The translations under genes were made by a program, and so were the position numbers. A stretch of 36,371 nucleotides of DNA from a virus: positions 1 to 36,371 of IMG/VR virus record IMGVR_UViG_3300045286_000051. The stretch is one strand, 5' to 3'. This document shows, one piece after another, positions 6,339 to 12,107 of this stretch; position 1 is the first letter of the stretch, and every line of letters starts with the position of its first letter. A model generated the notes under the pieces. It was not told the origin of the DNA. It ran no database searches and saw only the letters and a program-made list of their open reading frames with translations.

Positions 6339-6533
6339 TCACGACATCCCTCCAAGGGCCTCGATCGCCCGCTCCATGTAGACGTAGGCATCGTTCGTTG
6401 CATACGGATCGGACTGAAGCGCAGCCCTGGCACGTCGGAGGAGGTCGATGGCCTCGTCGATCGCGCAGACCGTCGCCTCGTACTCCTCGTCGGCCTCTTC
6501 GGCCAGCATTTCGGGCGTGGTCATCGGAACCAT
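6339..6533 (-). CDS. Small acidic hypothetical protein
   Basis: 64 residues, starting MVPMTTPEML. Very acidic in the first half (EEADEEYE) and helical throughout, with DLLRRARAALQ and a C-terminal YVYMERAIEALGG. No family is recognised. The start at 6533 overlaps the cro-like gene by 13 bases and has a weak GAGG; a longer in-frame start would run deep into cro. Placement right after the Cro-like regulator in the immediate-early leftward operon suggests a regulator, antiterminator or host-inhibitor role, without direct evidence. Confidence 0.5.
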   Translation of the reverse strand: MVPMTTPEMLAEEADEEYEATVCAIDEAIDLLRRARAALQSDPYATNDAYVYMERAIEALGGMS

Positions 6534-6673
6534 TTCGGCCTCAGTTCTCTCAGCTGATACAACCTCAGCGGCGGGATGCGCCGCCACCCATGCACCGCCT
6601 GCCGGGTCAGTCCGAGGATGCGCGCGAGCTCGGCCTTGCTGCCGGCGCGCTTGATGGCTGTCTGAAGATGCAT
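6521..6673 (-). CDS. Cro-like transcriptional regulator
   Basis: 50 residues. Residues 3-45 match Cro-type HTH proteins: TAIKRAGSKAELARILGL, then TRQAVHGWRRIPPLRLYQL, where QAVHGWR is the DNA-recognition helix and IPPLR is the usual continuation. It should bind operators in the divergent promoter region (6979-7094) and shut down early transcription. The start is set by TAATG overlap with the upstream gene. No CI partner is visible. At 50 residues it is short but within the range for phage Cro proteins. Confidence 0.75.
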   Translation of the reverse strand: MHLQTAIKRAGSKAELARILGLTRQAVHGWRRIPPLRLYQLRELRPKWFR

Positions 6674-6972
6674 TACTTGCCCTGCGCCACCAACCGTTCG
6701 AGCGTTACTCTCGATGTCAGCTCGCCATACTCCGAGATCAGGCATTCGGTTGGCCCGACATCTCGATGCCACTGCACGACCTTCGTGGCGCGATATCCGA
6801 TTTCGTCGCCCTTGAATTGGATCACCACATCCGACAAGAGCCCGGCAGGAACAATCAACTCTCCAGCCAAGCCGTGATCGACCCACACCGCGAGCGTCGC
6901 ATGCTCTGGGTTGCGATCCAGCACCCGCAGCGAAGTGATAGGGGGCCGAAGACGGTAGTAGGTTGTGCTCAT
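6673..6972 (-). CDS. Hypothetical protein, first gene of the leftward operon, probably leaderless
   Basis: 99 residues starting MSTTYYRLRPP. It looks beta-rich, with a helix near the end (LTSRVTLERLVAQ), and I recognise no family. There is no Shine-Dalgarno; the ATG at 6972 lies six bases beyond the -10 box (6979-6984), so the mRNA probably starts at or next to the ATG. Lambda cI is also translated from a leaderless message, but this protein shows no HTH, so I do not call it a repressor. It is the first product of the leftward early promoter. Confidence 0.55.
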   Translation of the reverse strand: MSTTYYRLRPPITSLRVLDRNPEHATLAVWVDHGLAGELIVPAGLLSDVVIQFKGDEIGYRATKVVQWHRDVGPTECLISEYGELTSRVTLERLVAQGK

Positions 6973-6978
6973 GCGCCG

Positions 6979-7008
6979 ATGATGCGCCCACTGCGCCGGC
7001 CCTGTCAA
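6979..7008 (-). promoter_or_regulatory. Leftward early promoter
   Basis: On the minus strand TTGACA (7008-7003), an 18-base spacer, then CATCAT (6984-6979). The -35 is perfect and the -10 is weak but identical to that of the divergent rightward promoter. The start codon at 6972 would be at the transcription start. It drives the Cro, Acb2 and replication genes. Confidence 0.65.
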
Positions 7009-7065
7009 GTCAAGTTCCCCTGACGTCGACTATCATGTGCGGACTGGCGATAGCGTAAGGTAAGG

Positions 7066-7094
7066 TTGACAGGCTGCGAGTCCTGGCGCATCAT
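7066..7094 (+). promoter_or_regulatory. Rightward early promoter
   Basis: TTGACA (7066-7071), a 17-base spacer, then CATCAT (7089-7094). It shares both the TTGACAGG start and the GGCGCATCAT -10 region with the leftward promoter, so one regulator probably reads both. The interval 7009-7065 between the two -35 boxes contains small dyads (GACGTC; CTATC with GATAG), candidates for the Cro operator, none of them strong. Confidence 0.65.
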
Positions 7095-7119
7095 GCCGGC
7101 TCGACACGAGGAGATGAAC

Positions 7120-7335
7120 ATGCCGCTAGTCAGACCCGTGCAATGCTGGTACTGCGGGCAGCCCCTGTACTACCTCGGGCAGCCGGAGTACGAGCCAGAG
7201 GTCCGCATAACCGTCGAGACTGGCGACACGCAAGAAACCACGTATTGGCATCTGCGATGCTGGAATGAATGTTCGGCCCCGCGCATGTTGGCGCCCGAGG
7301 AGGGAGCAGGCTCGACACAAGGAGATCACACATGA
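7120..7335 (+). CDS. Small zinc-ribbon-like protein
   Basis: 71 residues starting MPLVRPVQCWYCGQPL. A CxxC pair near the N-terminus and a second metal-ligand set (HLRCWNEC) about 40 residues later suggest a small zinc-binding fold. The start is the second of two close ATGs: AGGAG is six bases before 7120 but touches the ATG at 7114. It is the first gene of the rightward early operon and overlaps the next by ATGA. Nucleic-acid binding or host-protein binding are typical for such proteins; no specific function is visible. Confidence 0.6.
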   Translation: MPLVRPVQCWYCGQPLYYLGQPEYEPEVRITVETGDTQETTYWHLRCWNECSAPRMLAPEEGAGSTQGDHT

Positions 7336-7685
7336 CAGACGAGCATGACGAGTGCGCGCGCCAATTGCGCTTCGCCAGAGCAGACCTAGCGCTGCTGCGC
7401 GGCCAGGGTCTGCAACCAGCGCGCGGATGCCGCATCGCCCGCTTGATCCTCGGCGACGCGGATGCGCTGGTCGAGTACGAATACTTCGTCGGCAGTCCGG
7501 CGAACTACGACGCAGACTCGCCTCTCGTCGGGCCAGAGTGCCCGGAGGAAATCACGGTATTGCGCGTCTATCTCAACGGACACTGGTGCGACGTGCAGGA
7601 CTGCATCAGAGACGAGGTAATTGAGCGCTGGGCGGATGACATCCGCGAGATCGAGCGCGAGCTCGCCGAGGAGTTCGAGGCGTGA
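7332..7685 (+). CDS. Hypothetical acidic protein
   Basis: 117 residues starting MTDEHDECARQ, with AAGGAG upstream. Acidic overall, with an Arg-rich region (RGCRIARLILGD) and a highly charged C-terminal helix (DDIREIERELAEEFEA). No family is recognised. It is coupled to both neighbours (ATGA at its start, GTGA at its end). It belongs to the rightward early set that leads to recombination genes. Confidence 0.6.
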   Translation: MTDEHDECARQLRFARADLALLRGQGLQPARGCRIARLILGDADALVEYEYFVGSPANYDADSPLVGPECPEEITVLRVYLNGHWCDVQDCIRDEVIERWADDIREIERELAEEFEA

Positions 7686-8233
7686 GAGCGTGGCACTTCG
7701 TCGGCGCGAAATTGCGCGACGGTCGACCCATCCCGGCGGATGGCGTCGTCCTGCGGCACGACGGGCCGCTCGTCATGTGCGAGTCCGGGCTGCACGCTTC
7801 AGAACACCCGTTCGATGCGTTGCAGTATGCGCCGGGTCACACTCTATGCCTCGTTGAATGCGGCGGGGAAATCCTTCGCGCCGCGGACAAGCTCGTCTGC
7901 ACAGAGCGCACGGTCATTGTGCGCATGGACGCCTCGCCACTGCTTCGGCACTTCGCCCGGCAGCAGGCGCTGTCAGTAGTCCACCTGTGGGAGGCACCAC
8001 AAGTCGCGCTCGATTTCCTGATGGGCTACGACTGGGCACGAACGGCAGCGACGTTGGCGATGGCGGCTCATATGGAGGCGGATCAGACGTCGGCGTCGTG
8101 GGCGGCGAGATGGGCGGCGGCGGAAAACACCGAGTGGGCCGCGATGTTCGCGGCGAAGTGGGCGGCGGCGGAGGACACCGCGCGGGACGACTTTGCCGCG
8201 CTAGTCAATGAGGCGTTCGAGGACTGGCTATGA
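7682..8233 (+). CDS. DUF7666-like protein with Ala/Trp repeats
   Basis: 183 residues from a GTG start overlapping the upstream stop (GTGA). The N-terminal part resembles a widespread phage family of unknown function (DUF7666-like): RAWHFVGAKLRDGRP, then VMCESGLHASEHPFDAL. The C-terminal part is an Ala-rich helix with repeated W-A-A units (WAARWAAAENTEWAAMFAAKWAAAED), a pattern often seen in this family, perhaps as a growing and shrinking helical repeat. Function is unknown. It lies in the early rightward operon. Confidence 0.6.
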   Translation: MRAWHFVGAKLRDGRPIPADGVVLRHDGPLVMCESGLHASEHPFDALQYAPGHTLCLVECGGEILRAADKLVCTERTVIVRMDASPLLRHFARQQALSVVHLWEAPQVALDFLMGYDWARTAATLAMAAHMEADQTSASWAARWAAAENTEWAAMFAAKWAAAEDTARDDFAALVNEAFEDWL

Positions 8234-8400
8234 AACCGTCCCACTTCCGCGCGCCGCGCGAGTTGGCCGAGGCCACCTTCGAGGTAGGCCGTCCATCGAA
8301 GCATCTGCCCCGCCTGCAGCGCGAGGAGCGCATCCTCGACAGGCTCATCGCCGCGATGTTCGCGGCCTTCCTAGTTGCAGTGATTTTTGGAGTTATGTGA
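8230..8400 (+). CDS. Small membrane protein
   Basis: 56 residues starting MKPSHFRAPREL and ending IFGVM. A basic N-terminal half (HLPRLQREERILDRL) is followed by one hydrophobic segment (IAAMFAAFLVAVIFGV) at the very C-terminus. This is a tail-anchored or inner-membrane single-span layout, with the basic part on the cytoplasmic side. It is coupled by ATGA to the gene before and TGATG to the one after, which supports it as real despite its size. Confidence 0.6.
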   Translation: MKPSHFRAPRELAEATFEVGRPSKHLPRLQREERILDRLIAAMFAAFLVAVIFGVM

Positions 8401-8582
8401 TGACAGAAATACGTGAGCCACAGGCTCCCGCTACTTACATGGTGACTCTGCGCGACTACTTTGCCGCGCTGTCACTGCAAGCTCTAATTTCTAACAACAC
8501 GGACTTCTCGAATGACGAGATAGCAGAGTTGGCGTACGAATTCGCGGACAGAATGATCAAAGAAAGGGAATTGCCGAAATGA
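8400..8582 (+). CDS. Small conserved phage-type hypothetical protein
   Basis: 60 residues starting MTEIREPQAPATYMVTLRDYFAA in pattern. The arrangement TLRDYFAALSLQALI, then IAELAYEFADRMI, is common among small phage proteins of unknown function: two helices ending in a short charged tail. It overlaps its neighbours by TGATG and ATGA. It directly precedes the RecE-like nuclease, so it may be made with it, but there is no evidence for a physical partnership. Confidence 0.6.
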   Translation: MTEIREPQAPATYMVTLRDYFAALSLQALISNNTDFSNDEIAELAYEFADRMIKERELPK

Positions 8583-9409
8583 CCCCCGGCATCTACCCAA
8601 ACCTGCCCATGGCCGAGTACCTAGCCGCGCCGGCAATGTCCGCCAGCGGCCTGCGCCTGATGCGCCAGTCGCCGGCGCACTATTACGGCGCCGTCCTCGA
8701 CCCGGAGCGGCCACCACCCGCCGAGCCGAGCCCGCAGATGCGCAACGGGACGATGGTGCACTGCGCGACGTTCGAGCCTGCCGCTCTGGCACAGCGTTAT
8801 GTCGAGAGGCCAGACGGCATCGATTACCGCACGAAGGACGGCAAAGCATGGCGCGATGCCCAGACTGCCGAGATCGTCGAGCCGGCCGCGCTGGAGACAG
8901 CGCTGGCTCAGGCCGCCTCGCTTCGGCGCCATCCGGACATCGCCGGCCTGCTGCACAAGGGCTTGCCAGAGGTGTCGGCATTCTGGCGCGACGAGGAGAC
9001 GGGCGTCCTGTGCAAATGCCGCCCGGACTGGGTGTACTCGGTCAACTCAGGCGTGATCCTCGTCGACGGCAAGACATGCCGCGACGCATCCCGGGACGGA
9101 TTCGCGCGCCAGATTTGGCAGTACCGCTATGACCTGGCCGCGGCCTGGTACTCAGACGGCTGGCAGGCCGCCGGTGGCGCCGAGGTCAAGGGTTATGTGT
9201 TCGCGTGCGTCGAGAGCGCATGGCCGCACGTGGCCGCCGGCTACATGCTCGCGGACGACGAGCTCGACAACGCGCGCGCGGAATATCGGCGCCTGCTGCA
9301 CCTGTATGCAGACTGCGTGCGACAGGACCGATGGCCCGGATACCAGACAGGCATCCAGCAGATCAACCTGCCGCGATGGGCGGCGTACCAACAGGAGATC
9401 AGCGAATGA
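8579..9409 (+). CDS. RecE/exonuclease VIII-like 5'-3' exonuclease
   Basis: 276 residues, with the layout of phage RecE-type PD-(D/E)XK exonucleases: an N-terminal NLPMAEYLAAPAMSASGLRL, then SPAHYY and RNGTMVHCATFEP, a core with CRPDWV followed by VDGKTCRDAS (the D...DxK active site at about 150-165), and RQIWQYRYDLAAAWY, the QxxxY motif. It degrades one strand of double-stranded DNA ends and hands single strands to the RecT-type partner that follows at once (ATGA overlap at 9406). Together they form the recombination module. Confidence 0.85.
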   Translation: MTPGIYPNLPMAEYLAAPAMSASGLRLMRQSPAHYYGAVLDPERPPPAEPSPQMRNGTMVHCATFEPAALAQRYVERPDGIDYRTKDGKAWRDAQTAEIVEPAALETALAQAASLRRHPDIAGLLHKGLPEVSAFWRDEETGVLCKCRPDWVYSVNSGVILVDGKTCRDASRDGFARQIWQYRYDLAAAWYSDGWQAAGGAEVKGYVFACVESAWPHVAAGYMLADDELDNARAEYRRLLHLYADCVRQDRWPGYQTGIQQINLPRWAAYQQEISE

Positions 9410-10071
9410 CGACGACTCAAATCACCACACCCAGGCGAGCGAGCATCCTCGCCAAGATGGCAGACCGCTTTTCCGTCGAGCCGAACAAGCTCCTCGCCAC
9501 GCTCAAGGCCACGGCATTCCGATCCGAGCGCATCACGGACGAGCAGATGATCGCGCTGCTGATCGTCGCGGATCAGTACCGCCTGAACCCCTTCACGCGC
9601 GAGGTGTTCGCCTTCCCGGACAAGCAGTCCGGCATCATCCCTGTCGTCAGCATCGACGGCTGGAGTCGCATCATCAACGAGCACGAGATGTTCGACGGCA
9701 TGTCGTTCGTCTGCGAGCCGGACGGCAGCGCCTGTACCTGCGTCATGTACCGCAAGGATCGCGCGCACCCGATCGAGGTCACCGAGTACCTGGCCGAATG
9801 CCGGCGCAACACGCCTGCGTGGACGTCGCATCCGAGGCGGATGCTGCGGCACAAGGCCATGATCCAGTGCGCGCGCCTAACGTTCGGATTCGGCGGCATC
9901 TTCGACGAGGTACACGAGGCGCGCGAATTGCAGATCATCGACGAGGAGCGGCCGGCGCGCAGCATCGATGTCGTCAAGGCTGCCGTTACCCAGCCGGCCG
10001 ATGTCGTCGACGTGCCGGACGAGGAGCAGCAGGCCGATAATCAGGCTGCCGAAGGAGATGCGCATGACTGA
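9406..10071 (+). CDS. RecT/Bet-family single-strand annealing protein
   Basis: 221 residues. The central region matches the RecT/Bet family: YRLNPFTREVFAFPDK, then IIPVVSIDGWSRIIN, and MLRHKAMIQCARLTFGF. These proteins bind single-stranded DNA and anneal complementary strands. The C-terminal tail is acidic and Gln-rich (VDVPDEEQQADNQAAEGD), as in many RecT proteins, where it is flexible. The start is chosen by AGGAG and the ATGA overlap with the exonuclease. It overlaps the next gene by eight bases. Confidence 0.88.
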   Translation: MTTTQITTPRRASILAKMADRFSVEPNKLLATLKATAFRSERITDEQMIALLIVADQYRLNPFTREVFAFPDKQSGIIPVVSIDGWSRIINEHEMFDGMSFVCEPDGSACTCVMYRKDRAHPIEVTEYLAECRRNTPAWTSHPRRMLRHKAMIQCARLTFGFGGIFDEVHEARELQIIDEERPARSIDVVKAAVTQPADVVDVPDEEQQADNQAAEGDAHD

Positions 10072-10381
10072 CGATCGCGAGATCAGCGAAGACACGAGCC
10101 TCGAAATGCTTGGCCGGCTCCTCGTCTACGCCGTGGTCCTGGCCGCCATCATCCTGTCCATCGTCGGCTGCGCTGGCGGCCTGCAGGGGCTCTCGGCCGA
10201 ACAGCTGAAGAGCATGCCCGGCGTCGCGGCCTGCTCCAGCTACAAAGGCATGTACGGCCAGACGACGACTGTCGTGGTGGCCGCTGAAGATGTGCGCAAG
10301 GGCGCCACGTCCAAGGGCCGCGTCCAGATTGCTCCGGACTGCACGATCAGCATCGAGGATGCGACCGGAGTCGCGCCATGA
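10064..10381 (+). CDS. Probable lipoprotein in the recombination operon
   Basis: 105 residues from ATG at 10064 (AAGGAG upstream). A hydrophobic segment (LLVYAVVLAAIILSIVGC) ends in a lipobox, IVGC, which signal peptidase II would cut before Cys. The 18 residues before it are acidic, which is atypical; an internal ATG (10106) beginning MLGRLLVYAV would give a classical lipoprotein signal. The mature part has two more Cys and small beta-type motifs. Phage lipoproteins often act in superinfection exclusion or lysis; early expression favours the former. This is inference. Confidence 0.55.
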   Translation: MTDDREISEDTSLEMLGRLLVYAVVLAAIILSIVGCAGGLQGLSAEQLKSMPGVAACSSYKGMYGQTTTVVVAAEDVRKGATSKGRVQIAPDCTISIEDATGVAP

Positions 10382-10521
10382 GATCCTGGCTCTACATGCT
10401 CGCGCGCCTTCTCGGCGACATCAATGCAGTGAGCCGCGGGCCGTCGGCGATCGCGAAACGGATCGTGCGCAAGTCGGCGCTGCGAGGCGCCGGCTCCTTC
10501 ATCACTCGGCTGTTCAGGTAG
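10378..10521 (+). CDS. Small basic protein at the end of the rightward operon
   Basis: 47 residues starting MRSWLYMLARLLGD and ending FITRLFR. It is basic and helical, with an amphipathic look. Its start overlaps the lipoprotein stop by ATGA. Its last eight bases overlap the convergent membrane-protein gene at 10514-10717, so the two operons end tail to tail with no room for a terminator. No family is recognised. Confidence 0.5.
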   Translation: MRSWLYMLARLLGDINAVSRGPSAIAKRIVRKSALRGAGSFITRLFR

Positions 10522-10717
10522 CGTCCGGCGGCGTGCGCAGCGTCGGACTCACCACGCCGCGCGTGACGAACGCGAGCGCGGCCGCCGAAAACCCGAGCAG
10601 CAGGCCCATTGTCTCTTGCGTCAAGCCCGGCATCCAGCCGAACCCGGCCACGACTGCAAGCGCGGCCTGCACGAGCGCCTGGAACGCGACCGGCTCCTCT
10701 TTGATGAGCTCGAACAT
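10514..10717 (-). CDS. Small two-span membrane protein, holin candidate
   Basis: 67 residues starting MFELIKEEPVAF. Two hydrophobic segments (LVQAALAVVAGFGWM at about 15-29 and MGLLLGFSAAALAFVTRG at about 37-54) are joined by a short turn (PGLTQET), with a charged N-terminus: a class II holin-like layout. The start has a GGAG seven bases upstream. It is the last gene of the long leftward late operon, where lysis genes could lie. Similar small proteins in other phages are annotated only as hypothetical, so holin is a candidate call. Confidence 0.45.
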   Translation of the reverse strand: MFELIKEEPVAFQALVQAALAVVAGFGWMPGLTQETMGLLLGFSAAALAFVTRGVVSPTLRTPPDAT

Positions 10718-10727
10718 AACGCGCTCC

Positions 10728-10853
10728 CTACTCGGACAGCACCAACCCCATCAGCCAGACGAGCCAGGGCGGGATGCCCTCGCTCAGCACCAGGCCGGCG
10801 AAGGCTGCCTGCGTTGCCAGGGCGGCCGCAGCCGCGACGAGCGCGCGCTTCAT
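10728..10853 (-). CDS. Very small signal-peptide or membrane protein
   Basis: 41 residues, MKRALVAAAAALATQAAFA at the start: a positively charged N-terminus, Ala-rich hydrophobic core and AFA, which resembles a signal-peptidase I site. The short remainder (LSEGIPPWLVWLMGLVLSE) has a second hydrophobic stretch. It could be secreted, or a two-span protein. Start overlaps the upstream stop by ATGA. It lies among small membrane proteins that may include lysis functions. Confidence 0.5.
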   Translation of the reverse strand: MKRALVAAAAALATQAAFAGLVLSEGIPPWLVWLMGLVLSE

Positions 10854-11146
10854 GGCGTCGCGTCCGGGTTCAGATCGTCGGCAGTCTGCAGCGCAGCGCC
10901 GAGGCGCACGAGCGCGGCATCCATTTCCGGCGTGCTGTTGCCGGCGGCCTCGATCGCGGCCGTCAGCGCAGCCACTGCAGCGCGGATTTCGGCGACGATC
11001 TTCTCGGCCTGGGCGGCATAACTCTCGATCGCAGCGGTTACTTCGGCCTTGGTTGCCATGATGGTGGCCTCCATGTGGTGGAGGAGCGCGAGCAGCTCGC
11101 GGTCCTCCGGGTGGATGAAATGGTCAATGCGGAACGTCGTCGTCAT
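10850..11146 (-). CDS. Small coiled-coil protein
   Basis: 98 residues from ATG 11146. An N-terminal FIHPEDRELLALLHHMEATI segment resembles small phage proteins with an HP-D/LL-L pattern. It is followed by a long Ala-rich coiled-coil region (VTAAIESYAAQAEKIVAEIRAAV) and a tail ending DLNPDATP. An alternative start at 11059 (MATKAEVTA) has a much better GGAGG eight bases upstream and would give 69 residues; both products might be made. Function is unknown; helical oligomers near the end of the late operon would fit a minor virion or lysis role. Confidence 0.55.
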   Translation of the reverse strand: MTTTFRIDHFIHPEDRELLALLHHMEATIMATKAEVTAAIESYAAQAEKIVAEIRAAVAALTAAIEAAGNSTPEMDAALVRLGAALQTADDLNPDATP

Positions 11147-11333
11147 GATCGCATCTGCGCATCTCCCACCCAGGAAGCATCGGATGCAGCGGGGTGAGAA
11201 TGCCATGCGCATCGGCAGCATATCGCAGCGCCCGGCCGTGATCGATCATCGTTGCCCGGAACCCGTCTCCGGTGCATTCGATCAACCACGCTGCCGGCGC
11301 TCGAGGATCAAGAGGAGGAGGGGCTGCAGTCAT
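11124..11333 (-). CDS. Small hypothetical protein
   Basis: 69 residues starting MTAAPPPLDPRAP. The central WLIECTGDGFRATMIDHGRALRYAA resembles short phage proteins of unknown function, with a strand, a turn and a helix. It overlaps the gene before by ATGA and the one after by 23 bases if that gene starts at 11146. AGGAGGAGGG is absent on its own strand, so translation may depend on coupling. Function is unknown. Confidence 0.5.
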   Translation of the reverse strand: MTAAPPPLDPRAPAAWLIECTGDGFRATMIDHGRALRYAADAHGILTPLHPMLPGWEMRRCDHDDDVPH

Positions 11334-11665
11334 AGCGTGGTCGCCTCCAATTTGGCCAGCAGCACGATGACGGCATCGTGATCGAGGCCGCCCTTGTCGC
11401 GATCCTGCGCAACCTCGCGCAGCCTGGCCAGCACCTCGGCCAGGTGGATCGCCTGCACCTGCTGCTCGCTCAGGATGTCCGTCACCTCGACGCGCAGTCC
11501 GTCGACACCGAAGACCCGCGCCGTGGAATTCATGTCCGGCCCGACTGGCGACATCTTGTCGATGTTCTGCAGGACGGCCAGGGCGCGTGACAGGCTGTCG
11601 CCGTCCCCGATCGAGCTCGGGTACTCCTTGCTCGGGTAGATCGTCCGTGTTCTGGTCACTGGCAT
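11330..11665 (-). CDS. Hypothetical protein
   Basis: 111 residues starting MPVTRTRTIYPSKEYPS, with AAGGAG eight bases upstream. The first half is polar with Ser and Asp runs (SSIGDGDSLSRALAVLQN); the second half is helical (QVQAIHLAEVLARLREVAQDRDK). No family is recognised. It sits between tail genes and the small membrane genes, in the late operon. Confidence 0.55.
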   Translation of the reverse strand: MPVTRTRTIYPSKEYPSSIGDGDSLSRALAVLQNIDKMSPVGPDMNSTARVFGVDGLRVEVTDILSEQQVQAIHLAEVLARLREVAQDRDKGGLDHDAVIVLLAKLEATTL

Positions 11666-11688
11666 GTACGCTCTCCTTTGCGGTTATG

Positions 11689-12015
11689 TCACTTCGGTTC
11701 CCGCTGCTGCAAATGCGGCAGCACCGGACTGCGCGAACCGAGGATGCGGGCCATGCGCTCTGACTCCATCATCTGCTTGAGTTCGACGATGTCGGCGCGC
11801 ACCTCGGACTGGCGGTTTTCGAGCGTCGTGATGCGGCGCTCGTTGGCCAGCACGTAGTCCTGCAGTTTGTTCGCGAGCGTGAGCTGCGACGACGCGATGT
11901 CGGCAACGCTCGATCGCACGAGCGCGACGCCGACGGGCACGGCCAGGGACCAGAGCCCGAATGTCACGCCGGCGATCTTGAGCCAGAGGTCTGTGCGCAC
12001 GTCATCAATCGTCAT
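11689..12015 (-). CDS. Membrane-anchored coiled-coil protein
   Basis: 108 residues. One hydrophobic segment (IAGVTFGLWSLAVPVGVALV, about 14-33) near the N-terminus is followed by a long coiled coil (ANKLQDYVLANERRITTLENRQ, then EVRADIVELKQMMESE). This is the layout of inner-membrane spanins and of XhlA-type lysis accessory proteins. It is a late gene next to a holin candidate, so a lysis role is reasonable but unproven. No outer-membrane spanin partner is recognised next to it. The start has no strong Shine-Dalgarno. Confidence 0.5.
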   Translation of the reverse strand: MTIDDVRTDLWLKIAGVTFGLWSLAVPVGVALVRSSVADIASSQLTLANKLQDYVLANERRITTLENRQSEVRADIVELKQMMESERMARILGSRSPVLPHLQQREPK

Positions 12016-12107
12016 GGCTGCACCCCGCAGAACTTGGCCAGGATGTAACAGTGTGCAGCATCACATACGCCGTTAGCTACCTGTCAACTCCATCAGGGTG
12101 CACGATG

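Noticed and set aside
6673-6972. Leaderless first gene as a CI-type repressor
   Set aside because: The leaderless start recalls lambda cI, but the protein shows no helix-turn-helix, so the idea is not supported.
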